NCBI GenBank assembly: GCA_043421945.1
Contig: JBHOGO010000015.1
Location: 10,989 to 74,988 of the forward strand
Reading direction: 5' to 3'
Length of the DNA stretch: 64,000 nt
DNA from: Thaumasiovibrio sp043421945
GTDB lineage: Bacteria > Pseudomonadota > Gammaproteobacteria > Enterobacterales > Vibrionaceae
Each line of letters begins with the position of its first letter. Within the stretch, counting starts at the first letter, position 1. The position numbers and the translations under genes were made by a program. Below the pieces are notes generated by a model, which saw nothing but the letters and a program-made list of their open reading frames with translations, ran no database searches and was not told where the DNA came from. This document shows positions 28,813-37,992 of this stretch, piece by piece.

Positions 28813-29119
28813 CGTGGCCTCCATGGATCTCAGATCTTAAATAGATCTGTCCCTCACCAATGGAATTCGCTAAAATCGAGCCATCGGCTGGGTATGGTTT
28901 AAATGCGTCGCAGCCGGTACGGGGTAGGGAGGTTGCCGCCTTCCTATCCCAACTGCATTCTTACTCTTCTCAAACTTGGGTATGTATCACGGCTTTATCG
29001 TGAAATGAACTTACACCCTGTTTGTATAAAGTTTCATCAGTTAATGTAGGCTGATACTGTTTTAATGTCCAGTGTTATACGCATTTTTCTGTACGGCTTT
29101 CCTCGCACTGCATCCTCTT
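28813..29119. other. Gap between the integrase and the GmtX-like gene
   Basis: No gene recognised. AGATCT occurs twice, 5 bp apart, at 28831-28850, a possible binding site near the integrase start. An excisionase could not be identified in the short frames. Confidence 0.4.
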
Positions 29120-30460
29120 TTAAATTGTCGACTCCAAATCCAAGGTGTGGTTTTCACCTTTTCTTTCTCTTTTAACCAATCCATTACCTTTTTGGTAATC
29201 CTCTATTTCGCGATTGAGTTCTCGGATTTTCTGCACATTCTTAATCAGTTCGACGGAAATAGATTGTGTCGGGATAGGCTGTACCCCCTCGTCAAATAAG
29301 CCCATATACATCTCGAGTCGGTTGTTTTTGTAGATGTTGACTTTCATCTCCTCCATTTCGGTGATGTTAGGGATTTTCAGTTTGAGAAACGATTTTAAAT
29401 GAAACTGCACAATAAGTTGCTCATCGCTTTTTATTGATAAGTTAGAGACCAAAATAGGTTTGGTATGGGTCTCATTTTCAACTTTCGCCACTAAGAATGA
29501 GTTCTCATTTTGAATCACAAAATACGCAATGCCTTGAGCGCCAACATCAGGGTAATTCTTTAATGCTTGAACTTCGGACTTGAATGGATGGATGTCGACA
29601 AAAAAAGTGGAGAGGGTATCCAGCGTATTAGCCACTTTTTGTTTAAACTCATCAAGCCCTTCAAGCGACAGTGCCGAGCATTGCTCAGAGGTTTTGATGA
29701 TAAGCCGGTCGTTTTCTTGACGGATCAGGATGTCTTTATCGGTGGTGTTTTCAATAATGTCTCCAAGTAATTCGACACCTGGCTCAGAGGAAATGAACGA
29801 ATGCCCGAGATCGATTTTAAGGTTTGTCTTGCTGGTGTTGAGTTGATCGTCGCGCATGATTCTGAGCTCTTTTGTCCTTGGATCAAACTCAATCATTTGG
29901 AATGGTAAATGCGGTTGTATCTCATGGATAAGATTTTGACAGGTTGATTTAGTTATTTTTTGATAGTCACGCTGAGTATCTAAATCAATAAAATCCATGT
30001 GTCCGCCAAGAGGGTCATGCGTCTTAATTTGGCGGCGACAAGCACGAGCTAATATGGTATCTGCATCGTTTGTCTTATCAAAAAGGGAGACCGCTTTGGT
30101 ATCGTAGATAATGATAGAGGGAGGGGAGTCCTTTAAATGACCGTCAATGTGGAGTGTTATAAACCTGTCCTTTGTAAGACATTGGAGGCCAATGGCTGAT
30201 TGAAGCCAGTTTTTAAACACATCACCTGATAGTGAGAATGAGTGTCGTGTGACGAGCGCTCTGGTGTCGTCATTTAAATCCACTGCGACAAAGGAATATT
30301 CAGGTGCATGCCCCCCAACTATTTTGCATTGGCTACTATCAGTATCAAAACAAAAGCTCACGTAAAAGTCGTCGCTTTTTTTGATGAGTTGAGCTTGAAT
30401 GCGCTTTAAAATGACGGCTGCATTCGTGTTTATACGCAATTGAACTATCTTCTTTTTCAT
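29120..30460 (-). CDS. GmtX-like third protein of the recombinase trio
   Basis: A 446-aa protein with no recognised catalytic motif. AAGAAGGGA precedes the ATG with good spacing. It is the last gene of a three-gene set (539, 1025, 446 aa, minus strand). Size, order and neighbours fit the Gamma-Mobile-Trio protein GmtX. The C-terminal part (QFHLKSFLKLKIPN, EMKVNIYKNNRLEMYMG) has a pattern that reminds me of a sliding-clamp-like beta/alpha fold; this is inference only. The C-terminal tail is charged (KREIEDYQKG). Confidence 0.65.
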   Translation of the reverse strand: MKKKIVQLRINTNAAVILKRIQAQLIKKSDDFYVSFCFDTDSSQCKIVGGHAPEYSFVAVDLNDDTRALVTRHSFSLSGDVFKNWLQSAIGLQCLTKDRFITLHIDGHLKDSPPSIIIYDTKAVSLFDKTNDADTILARACRRQIKTHDPLGGHMDFIDLDTQRDYQKITKSTCQNLIHEIQPHLPFQMIEFDPRTKELRIMRDDQLNTSKTNLKIDLGHSFISSEPGVELLGDIIENTTDKDILIRQENDRLIIKTSEQCSALSLEGLDEFKQKVANTLDTLSTFFVDIHPFKSEVQALKNYPDVGAQGIAYFVIQNENSFLVAKVENETHTKPILVSNLSIKSDEQLIVQFHLKSFLKLKIPNITEMEEMKVNIYKNNRLEMYMGLFDEGVQPIPTQSISVELIKNVQKIRELNREIEDYQKGNGLVKRERKGENHTLDLESTI

Positions 30461-30523
30461 TCAATGTCCCTTCTTGGCTGGTGGTGTCGTCATTGACACT
30501 GAGCGGCGTTTGGTTACTCCATA

Positions 30524-33500
30524 TCATTCTTGTGGGGTATGGGTCTGAAAGTAGGTTAGGTACTCATAGATATCATGCATCGTTTGCGGTGCGAGTGTGA
30601 TGTTATTCCGTGGGGAGAGGGTGATATGAAGCTCTGTACTTCCCCCGTGTTGCTTCGTGACAAGGATCGTGTCTTTTTCATCGGCAAAGCCTTCACGGAT
30701 GTTGTTCTTTTGACGGGTTGGGTCTGTTTTTTCATTCACCCTGAGGTTAAAGGTCGCGTGAAAAAATTGCAGTTCGGGTACTTTAAAGGCATCTCTAAAT
30801 AAGGCGCCATCCTTTTGATTTGTCGACATCTTGACGAAAATATGCGGTTTTCCATCGTCGTCAATCAGCGCCATATTTTTCACTTTACGTATCGCTTTCT
30901 CCCACTTTTTGTGTGAAAGCTCAGGCTTATGCTTGTTGGAATGCGCCCAAATCGTGCTGATGTCTGAAAAGAGAAATCGATCCTGACAGCGATTAAATTG
31001 CCGACAAAATAGTGTCTTAAGTAAACTGTGTTGAACGCTCGGAAAAGGGTCACAATCCGGTTGATTGGCACGTAACGCTTTATCTAATAGCTCGGTTAAC
31101 AGCGTGGTTAAGGGCGGGGTTGTCACGGCGGTGGGCTTGGTGCTGGGCTTTTGAGAAAATAAGTGGTCGCGAAGAGAGTCTTCAGAGAGTAACAGTGAAT
31201 AATGCTTTTTTTCTTCTGCTGAAAGCTGTGCATACCGCGTGTCTAACTTCGCGATACGCCGTGAGAGGTCGTTTGATCCTATTTTTAATCCCAATAGCCA
31301 GCACAGCTCCACGCGAGTGTAGTGCTTCTCTTTTTTTTGATTCCCACCTTTTCGATAAAACGGGTAAAGCCAATCAATGCCGTGGACATAGTGCTTACGT
31401 GTCGTGGCGTAGTGTTTGTGCCCAATCTCGCGAGTGAACTCTTCAAACAGCACATTATCATTGAGACTCATCGTGTCCTGTAATTCTAACCAATGCTGAA
31501 ACTGCATTTTCAATACGTCTTGGGTCATCAAGGGTTGCAATCTGGCCGGTAATCCCATCTCGGTATCAACGTCATGGCTAATGAAGTGCAGGCTTTGAAG
31601 GAGATAGACAAAGGCACCAGAATGTCTCAAATGATGGAAGCGGGCATCTTCACCACAAATGGCTTTAATCGCTTTAGTGGCGGGTAGCAAATAATGCAGC
31701 TGCCTTGATGTCGTGCTTTCCCCTTCGAAACCAATGAGTGGCATTTGTGGGGATCGGCTGACAATCCCCCCTCGAGTCGACAATCTCGGCTTGAGTTGTA
31801 TGCACATACGGATGAGCGTAGCAAACTCAGGGGGAAGGTATATGTGGACTAATCGTGATTGTTTGCTTTTCGGCTTTCCTTCCCTTGTTTGAGTGATATT
31901 CAGCGTAAAACACTGATTATCATCTTGGCCATGATGCGACGAGATGTGCTTCGCGGCCCAGATGTCTTTAATTCGCAGCCGTACAATCTCACCGCGCCTG
32001 AGTTTGCCAAAATAGGCAAGAATGACCGCAGATGCGCTGAATAAACGTTGAAAGAAATGCCCTTTTTTATGACTGACTAAGGCATGAATAATCTGATCTA
32101 ACGCGTCAATAGAGATGAAGTTTGCGTCGACATGGATGGGGACGATGGGGTTGTGTAGCTCGTTTAGATTGATGTGATCGGTTAAATCTTGCGTCGTTAA
32201 AAACTTAAAGAATCGATGGAGTTTTTGTTGTGAGCTGGGCGTGGTGAGCGTTGCATACGTGTGGTGTGCCCAAGCCATGAGCTCATCATGGTTTTGGCTC
32301 GCTTCAAAGCTCAAAGGGGACGACTGGAGTATCTTTGTTAATCCTGAATATTGAGTCAGTGTACTGTCGCTGAGATTTTGAACTCGTTCACCACCGTACA
32401 AAATAAGGTTTTTTACAAACAGGCTAGCCAGCTGAGGTAAGACGTTGTGCCTTTGCCAACGCGTGACTTCGTAGTCGGTTGGCTTGGCTCTGGTGCTGAT
32501 ATAGTCATTTAATAGCTTCTGGTGAGGCCATTGCTCTTTTTTGCTGTGTGTGACTTTTTCATACCACTTGTCATCCCAGGTTTGTGTATAAATGGCATCG
32601 AGCTGTTTCTTTTGATTGGGAATAAGGGGCTTTTGCAGGGCATAAGCCACGTGCCTGGCTGGGTACGCAATGTCTTTTAAGAGCGTCGGCACCACATCGT
32701 CGCGGTAGTACCAGACGGCCTGAAAGAGAAAGTGCAATTGAGTCTTAGAGCAAGATTGAGTGGAGGTGCCTACCATGGGAGATGGATCAGCGTCAGTGAT
32801 CAGTTGGCCAATGAAGGCATGAAGTCGGTCTCTGAGTGGATCGAGCCCCAATGATGCATGAGAAAGCGTGTCCGTCTTTTGTTCATAAAATATGGTTAAG
32901 GCGCGATAAACCGAAAGCGGTAAGTGGTAGCGAGTAAACGAGGTTTTTTCTGCTTCTTTGCCTTTGTGGGTTTTATGTTGATGGTCTTGGGGGTGTATCA
33001 GGCGCAGATAGAGACGGTTATCGACGATTTCAATGCAATCTGGCGATATGAGTATGCGATGGAGGTAGTCGAGAGGCAAAGGGGCAACCTCTAGCGCGAC
33101 CATTAAGGCCACCTGCTCTTGGCTCAGCGGATGCCTCTCTTTATAGAGGATCTCCAATGACGCGTTGTACCCTTGAAGCAGGCGATAAGCCGTGTGCGCA
33201 TGGGCCGTGATGTTTTCAAAAAGCTTGGCGTCGTGATCGACCAGCTTTTTTTCTTCTGTTTGCGGTACTTCCCATCCCAGCGCATGGTAGAGATACAATA
33301 AAATGGCGGTCAGGGCGTTTTGGTAATTCGTCTTGAGCCTCGCCGGCTGATGTGTCCATTGTTGTCTGATGTTACGTAATGTGCTCTCCGTGACGTGACG
33401 GCGGATTTCTTGAGCTTTTGGCCAATGGTGTAACACCCACTCTATGGCTTCTTCGGAGGGCGTTAACGCATGGTTTTGTTGTGCATATTGAGCGATTTGT

Positions 33501-33601
33501 TGGGCAGATAGCGTGCCTAGTAGAGGCGAAAAGCTCTTGATACCGGTTTCATCGTCTTCACGAGTAGCCGAAGGAGCGCTGCGCGATGCGTTATCTGACA
33601 T
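30524..33601 (-). CDS. GmtZ-like large tyrosine recombinase
   Basis: 1025 aa from the ATG at 33601, with GGAAGG 6 bp upstream. An upstream extension to 33715 lies inside the previous gene. A tyrosine-recombinase catalytic domain lies in the middle: Arg in GKLRRGEIVRL near residue 534, HHLRHSGA near 655, GHKHYATTRKHYVH near 735 with the likely nucleophile Tyr. The long N-terminal (about 500 aa) and C-terminal (about 290 aa) parts have no recognised domain; the C-terminal part is basic. The start overlaps the end of the upstream gene by 11 bp. Best reading: GmtZ of a Gamma-Mobile-Trio. Confidence 0.75.
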   Translation of the reverse strand: MSDNASRSAPSATREDDETGIKSFSPLLGTLSAQQIAQYAQQNHALTPSEEAIEWVLHHWPKAQEIRRHVTESTLRNIRQQWTHQPARLKTNYQNALTAILLYLYHALGWEVPQTEEKKLVDHDAKLFENITAHAHTAYRLLQGYNASLEILYKERHPLSQEQVALMVALEVAPLPLDYLHRILISPDCIEIVDNRLYLRLIHPQDHQHKTHKGKEAEKTSFTRYHLPLSVYRALTIFYEQKTDTLSHASLGLDPLRDRLHAFIGQLITDADPSPMVGTSTQSCSKTQLHFLFQAVWYYRDDVVPTLLKDIAYPARHVAYALQKPLIPNQKKQLDAIYTQTWDDKWYEKVTHSKKEQWPHQKLLNDYISTRAKPTDYEVTRWQRHNVLPQLASLFVKNLILYGGERVQNLSDSTLTQYSGLTKILQSSPLSFEASQNHDELMAWAHHTYATLTTPSSQQKLHRFFKFLTTQDLTDHINLNELHNPIVPIHVDANFISIDALDQIIHALVSHKKGHFFQRLFSASAVILAYFGKLRRGEIVRLRIKDIWAAKHISSHHGQDDNQCFTLNITQTREGKPKSKQSRLVHIYLPPEFATLIRMCIQLKPRLSTRGGIVSRSPQMPLIGFEGESTTSRQLHYLLPATKAIKAICGEDARFHHLRHSGAFVYLLQSLHFISHDVDTEMGLPARLQPLMTQDVLKMQFQHWLELQDTMSLNDNVLFEEFTREIGHKHYATTRKHYVHGIDWLYPFYRKGGNQKKEKHYTRVELCWLLGLKIGSNDLSRRIAKLDTRYAQLSAEEKKHYSLLLSEDSLRDHLFSQKPSTKPTAVTTPPLTTLLTELLDKALRANQPDCDPFPSVQHSLLKTLFCRQFNRCQDRFLFSDISTIWAHSNKHKPELSHKKWEKAIRKVKNMALIDDDGKPHIFVKMSTNQKDGALFRDAFKVPELQFFHATFNLRVNEKTDPTRQKNNIREGFADEKDTILVTKQHGGSTELHITLSPRNNITLAPQTMHDIYEYLTYFQTHTPQE

Positions 33602-35210
33602 AGCACACCTTCCGTAAGTTGAAATTCGGTGCAATGTGATTGACGTGTTCAACGAGTTGCTGGCGATGCAGGGGAAAGACATGGTCATTGCCGAGATTTT
33701 CACCGACGTTTGCATGCCCCATCAGCCTATCGATTTGAGAGTTACTCAAAGGCGAGGAGGGCGTTCCTGTGAGTGCGAATTGAGCAAAAGTATGCCGTAT
33801 CGAGTAGGGCACAAACGTCGCCCCTCGTTGTTTTAAAAACTCACGCAAGTGGCGGGCTGAGACACAGTGTGCTTTTTTATTTTCATCCATCAGATACCAC
33901 AAAACGTCTTGCGCTAAAGGGGAACCTTGCGCAGGTAAACGTGTCGTTAATCGTTGTTGTAATTGCTGATATTGATGAATTTGTTCAGCAAGGTACTCAC
34001 TGATGAAGATTTCACGATACTGTCCCTTATCGCACACGCTGGCTTTTTTTCCTGGAAAGTAACGCCCAGTCTCAATGCTAATATGGTGGGTGGGTCGCAC
34101 GCCAGTACAGAGTAAAAAACACAAGGTGAGGTGATAGGTGCAGAGATTATAATAAGAGAGAAAGGCCTCGAGAGAGCGATCTTCTTCAATGAGCGTGGCG
34201 CGTGAATGGATGTCGTTCTCCAGTTGACGAAAGAAGCTGGCTAAGATCGCCACTTCAGTGCTGCGTTGGCTGCCTATGACGAGCGATGTCTGTACAGTGC
34301 TTGGCCTGGATTCGCCTTCGCGATATTCAAATTGTTCAATCCTGGGGCCGCTGAGTGCCTTTGGAGCGCTTTGTCGTAATGTGGTATCCACCAAGTAGAT
34401 GCGCTCTGCCCCTGAGCGGTTTTTTGTACGTCTCTCTACAGTAAATTTCTCTTCAAAATGTAACGCTCTTATCGCAAACATTAAGCGTTCAAGGTAGCGT
34501 TCATACGCCCGAAATATTTTCGCACGTATTCGATCACTGGTTTCTTTTTGGTAATACCGTGCATGGTTGTGATGGACTCGATGATGTTGATGAGAAAGCA
34601 CATGTCGAGGGAGGGCGGAAAGGCGATTGTCATTTTGAACGCATATATTGAAATAGTTCATGAGCGTATCTTTTCTGCCCACGGACTGCTCCAACTTATC
34701 CAACCCGTGTTGTTTCCAACGTTGCTCAATCATGGTTTTGAGTTCGCCTTTTTCTTTCTGGCTTAAAAAAGGACGTTCGTAGTCGCGTTGGGAAATAAAC
34801 CGCTGGAAAAAAGGATTGAGCCGAGAGGGGATCGGTTGCCATAAATAGACGAGGTGATCCTTGGCCGGGTAAGCGACAGCGTATTCAACCCAAGAGGTGG
34901 ATCCATGCATGACGGTACGAAACGCATGTTTTTGACAGGTTTTGTAAGCCTGCTGTCGGAAGAGATCAGGCAGTGTGTAGTCTGAAATTTTAGCACTGTT
35001 GTCTTGTTTTCTTAATGAGGCCAGCTCCCCTGTGAGCCATAGATAAATGAACACAAAAGAGAATTTTTCTCGTTTTCGGATCGGGCGTTGAGGGCGATTT
35101 AAGTTTTTGAAAATACGAGCAAGGGAAGTGACCGTGAGCTTAGCTTCAGGGTAAGGGGCACCGCTTTGTTTGTTTCGGTTTTTTCTTTTTTCGCTCGCAA
35201 TATAACCCAA
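33591..35210 (-). CDS. GmtY-like tyrosine recombinase
   Basis: 539 aa, first gene of the trio. A recombinase catalytic core is visible: CTGVRPTHH near residue 370, YSIRHTFAQFAL near 470, and LMGHANVG near 497. After GHANVG no tyrosine appears at the usual distance; the only one is the third-last residue (CYVR). The nucleophile is therefore either displaced or lost. Its 3' end overlaps the start of the large recombinase by 11 bp, showing operon organisation. Family assignment is by memory of Gamma-Mobile-Trio islands. Confidence 0.75.
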   Translation of the reverse strand: MGYIASEKRKNRNKQSGAPYPEAKLTVTSLARIFKNLNRPQRPIRKREKFSFVFIYLWLTGELASLRKQDNSAKISDYTLPDLFRQQAYKTCQKHAFRTVMHGSTSWVEYAVAYPAKDHLVYLWQPIPSRLNPFFQRFISQRDYERPFLSQKEKGELKTMIEQRWKQHGLDKLEQSVGRKDTLMNYFNICVQNDNRLSALPRHVLSHQHHRVHHNHARYYQKETSDRIRAKIFRAYERYLERLMFAIRALHFEEKFTVERRTKNRSGAERIYLVDTTLRQSAPKALSGPRIEQFEYREGESRPSTVQTSLVIGSQRSTEVAILASFFRQLENDIHSRATLIEEDRSLEAFLSYYNLCTYHLTLCFLLCTGVRPTHHISIETGRYFPGKKASVCDKGQYREIFISEYLAEQIHQYQQLQQRLTTRLPAQGSPLAQDVLWYLMDENKKAHCVSARHLREFLKQRGATFVPYSIRHTFAQFALTGTPSSPLSNSQIDRLMGHANVGENLGNDHVFPLHRQQLVEHVNHIAPNFNLRKVCYVR

Positions 35211-35399
35211 GAGCCGCCTCTTATCATCGTGTCTGAGTTAAGTGGTCTTCAATGTAAGGTGCTTAAATAATTAATATTTTAGATAAAAGCAGGGGAGGAT
35301 ATGAGAGGTCAAGAGAAAAAACAGGGTGGGTCAATATTTGTTCGGTAACTGTGAGTAAGTACTCATAAAAGAAGCGAAGGGCTGACAACACTGGGCGAG

Positions 35400-35425
35400 A
35401 CCGTCATGGGGGCCCCTATGACGGT
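35400..35425. repeat. 26-bp near-perfect palindrome
   Basis: ACCGTCATGGGGG joined to CCCCTATGACGGT: 13-bp arms with one G-T mismatch and no loop. It is flanked by CAACAC and GTTGTT, so the symmetry extends in part. No T tract follows, which argues against a terminator. Confidence 0.85.
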
Positions 35426-35626
35426 GTTGTTCACGCCACTTCTTGTCTCAAATGGCCCTTTGTTGCCCTGAAGGTGTCTCATGCTGAAAGGGCTTTGACG
35501 ATAAGGTTATGATTTATTGGTGCTATTTTGGTGTGCGACGCCATAGGCTAAGGCTGACAAACCATTGGGTTTCTTGCATAACAATTTGATTTGTAATGAT
35601 TTAACGTGATCTTTTTCGTCTCAAAA

Positions 35627-35666
35627 CGCCTGATCGTTGAGATCAACTGTCTCAGGGGCTTTTTTA
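35627..35666 (+). terminator. Terminator-like hairpin
   Basis: GCCTGA / TCAGGGGC arms enclosing an inner GTTGA / TCAAC element, followed by TTTTTT. It points toward the antitoxin gene; what it would terminate is unclear. Confidence 0.5.
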
Positions 35667-35772
35667 CAGTGTTGGTCTTGGTGATGGTTAAGTGAGGTTA
35701 AAAAGCCTTAGAGCATCGAACTAAAAACGGTAGTATAATGAATATATGAAATTCGTATGCAGAGAAAGTGTT

Positions 35773-35943
35773 ATGAGCAAAGACTTAACGGTCTATGGGG
35801 TACCACAAGTAAAAAGACCGAAACTAAAAGCGACCAAGCAGTTAGACTTGAGTGGTATGCAGGGGCGTCAAATTGTGCGTTCTGAAGCCAAGTTAGCGCT
35901 AAGAATGCATCGTAAGACATTCACGAAACTTGCGGATATGTAA
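35773..35943 (+). CDS. Antitoxin partner of a Doc toxin
   Basis: A 56-aa basic protein (start ATG at 35773 behind GAGAAAG). It is not a clear Phd; its sequence (KRPKLKATKQLDLSGMQGR) is not known to me. It directly precedes doc: its stop TAA shares a base with the doc ATG at 35943. This coupling and its size make it the likely antitoxin. Its last 23 codons are duplicated at 37993-38061. Confidence 0.65.
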   Translation: MSKDLTVYGVPQVKRPKLKATKQLDLSGMQGRQIVRSEAKLALRMHRKTFTKLADM

Positions 35944-36338
35944 TGGATATTATTTGCTTTCCATTCGAGCGAGTTATTGAAATTAATACGTTTATTTTAG
36001 CGACAGAGCCAGGTTTGAAGGGTGAGGTGGATATAGCAAAACTTCAAGGAGCACTGGGTCGAATTGACAATGCGATCGTGTATGATGGTCTGGAAGATGT
36101 TTTTGATATTGCAGCAAAGTATGCGGCAAGCATTGCCACCGCTCACGCCCTTTCCGATGCAAATAAACGTACGGGGCTGATGGTTGCACTCGAATACTTG
36201 TCACTTAATGAGTTTGAAATTGTCATCGACAACGCCTTACTTGCTGATGCCGTCAGAGACCTTTTGCTTGGTATATTAACCGAAGCGGATTTTGCAGATA
36301 TTTTGTATGCACAATACACGGCAGGACTTGAGTGTTAA
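35943..36338 (+). CDS. doc: Doc-type (Fic fold) toxin
   Basis: A 131-aa protein with the Doc motif HALSDANKRTGLMVALEYL (HxFxDANKRT variant with Leu for Phe), as in phage P1 Doc, which phosphorylates and inactivates EF-Tu. The N-terminal YDGLEDVFDIAAKYAASIATAH segment is typical. Begins at the antitoxin stop. The region 35872-36168 recurs with 2121-bp spacing as a broken copy. Confidence 0.88.
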   Translation: MDIICFPFERVIEINTFILATEPGLKGEVDIAKLQGALGRIDNAIVYDGLEDVFDIAAKYAASIATAHALSDANKRTGLMVALEYLSLNEFEIVIDNALLADAVRDLLLGILTEADFADILYAQYTAGLEC

Positions 36339-36612
36339 GTCAGTATTGCTCTTGGATATATCGTTGATATTGAACCTCATCTCTGAATAAATGCAGATAT
36401 TTTAGGTCGCTTCCAATAGAGGGAACCATTGGGTATATCATTCTGACCGCAAGATCTATTTACCCATTTTTCTGTAACTCGTTACCGACGACTTCGTACC
36501 AAAGCGCTCAGGGCGTCTATGCCTCATTCAGTGCTTGTTAGCTACTTACGTAATGACGTTAAGTTGCACAAAAAGTATACTCAGTATTCTTTCATAATAA
36601 AGGCATAATCTA

Positions 36613-37788
36613 ATGGATCAGGTATTAAATCCTTACAGTCCAGGAGCAGGAGCACCACCTTATGAACTCGCAGGTCGTGATGATTTAAGAAGCGATTTAT
36701 CGGTAACAATCGCACGTATTATGAAAAATCGTTCCGCTAAAAGTCTGATGCTAGTTGGCTTAAGAGGGGTAGGAAAAACGGTTTTGCTTGAGCAGATGTC
36801 TCAAGATGCAGAAGAACAAAATGCGCATAGCATCTTCATTGAAGTGCCTGAAAAACGTTCACTACCTTCATTAATTGCACCTAAATTCAGATTAGCAATG
36901 TTGACGTTGCGTCATCTTGAGAAAGCAAAAAATCAAGCTGTAACGGCTTTAAGGGCTATCGCTGGATTTGCTAAAGGAATGAAATTTACATTCAATGATA
37001 TCGACGTTGGCATTGACTACGAACCTGAAGCTGGTTTAGCTGACAATGGTGATCTTGAGGCCGATATGACCGCTTTGTTCATTGAAGTAGGCAAAGCGGC
37101 AAAAGTAGCTGATACCGCGATTGTGTTGTTTATAGATGATCTCCAATATGTAAATATTGCTCAATTTGCCTCTTTAACCTCAGCTCTTCATCGTTGTTCA
37201 CAGCTTAAACTTCCAATCACATTAGTGGGTGCAGGATTGCCGCAATTGCGTGGGCTCGCTGGTAACTCGAAGTCATATGCTGAACGCTTATTTAGCTATC
37301 CAGAAGTTGGCCCATTACCTGAGCAAGCCGCTATTGAAGCGATTCAAACCCCGGCTAAAAGTGAAGGCGCTGAATTTACGGATGAGGCGATAAGCGAGAT
37401 CATAAGCAAAACACAATGCTATGCGTATTTCATTCAGGAATGGTGTCGTCACTCTTGGAACATCGCCACTAAAAGTCCGATAACCAAAGCAGATGTTATC
37501 GCCGCAACAGAGCTAACAATTGCAACACTGGATGAATCGTTTTTCCGAGTGCGATTCGATCGTCTTACTCCTCAGGAAAAAGGATATATGTTGGCAATGG
37601 CTAAGCTTGGCGCAGATCCACACCGCTCCGGTGATATTGCTGACAAGCTGGGCAAAACAGTTAGCCAGGTAGCTCCGATCCGACATGGATTGATCGAAAA
37701 AGGGATGGTTTACGCGCCAAATCATGGTGATACTGCGTTCACTGCTCCCCTATTTGACGAATTCATGCTTCGAATAATGATAGATTAA
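36613..37788 (+). CDS. AAA-family ATPase, unknown role
   Basis: 391 aa. The N-terminal half has Walker A GLRGVGKTVLL near residue 48, a Walker B-like IVLFIDDLQ near 170 and a sensor-type stretch (ITLVGAGLPQLRG). The C-terminal third resembles a winged helix (LTPQEKGYMLAMAKLG, SGDIADKLGKTVSQVAPIR, LIEKGMVYAP). This is an orc1/cdc6- or COG1672-like ATPase that may act on DNA. It lies between the intact and the broken doc module as cargo of the island. It could be a defence or regulation gene; I know no exact match. Confidence 0.8.
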   Translation: MDQVLNPYSPGAGAPPYELAGRDDLRSDLSVTIARIMKNRSAKSLMLVGLRGVGKTVLLEQMSQDAEEQNAHSIFIEVPEKRSLPSLIAPKFRLAMLTLRHLEKAKNQAVTALRAIAGFAKGMKFTFNDIDVGIDYEPEAGLADNGDLEADMTALFIEVGKAAKVADTAIVLFIDDLQYVNIAQFASLTSALHRCSQLKLPITLVGAGLPQLRGLAGNSKSYAERLFSYPEVGPLPEQAAIEAIQTPAKSEGAEFTDEAISEIISKTQCYAYFIQEWCRHSWNIATKSPITKADVIAATELTIATLDESFFRVRFDRLTPQEKGYMLAMAKLGADPHRSGDIADKLGKTVSQVAPIRHGLIEKGMVYAPNHGDTAFTAPLFDEFMLRIMID

Positions 37789-37992
37789 TTTAATCGTCCA
37801 TTGATTGTTAAGTCGTGGGCTTTTGATTTTTTTATCACAATTAAAGTAAGCCAATTCGACTGTACTCACGTTACTGCGTTGGCTTAGTCTCTTGTCGGAT
37901 GACAATGAACGACTGGCAGCTACTTTAGCCCGTTTTATATCGCTGGCGAGCGCATGTTGAACGAAGATTATATTCTCGGTACCTCTGCAACT

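Larger units (their letters stand above)
35211..35772. other. Intergenic region upstream of the recombinase trio, with several hairpins
   Basis: About 560 bp without a clear gene. It contains a near-perfect 26-bp palindrome (35400-35425), a loose repeat (GGCCCTTT ... AAAGGGC) near 35453-35495 and a terminator-like hairpin (35627-35666). As it lies between the trio and the toxin modules, it may hold recombination sites and the trio promoter. Confidence 0.5.
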
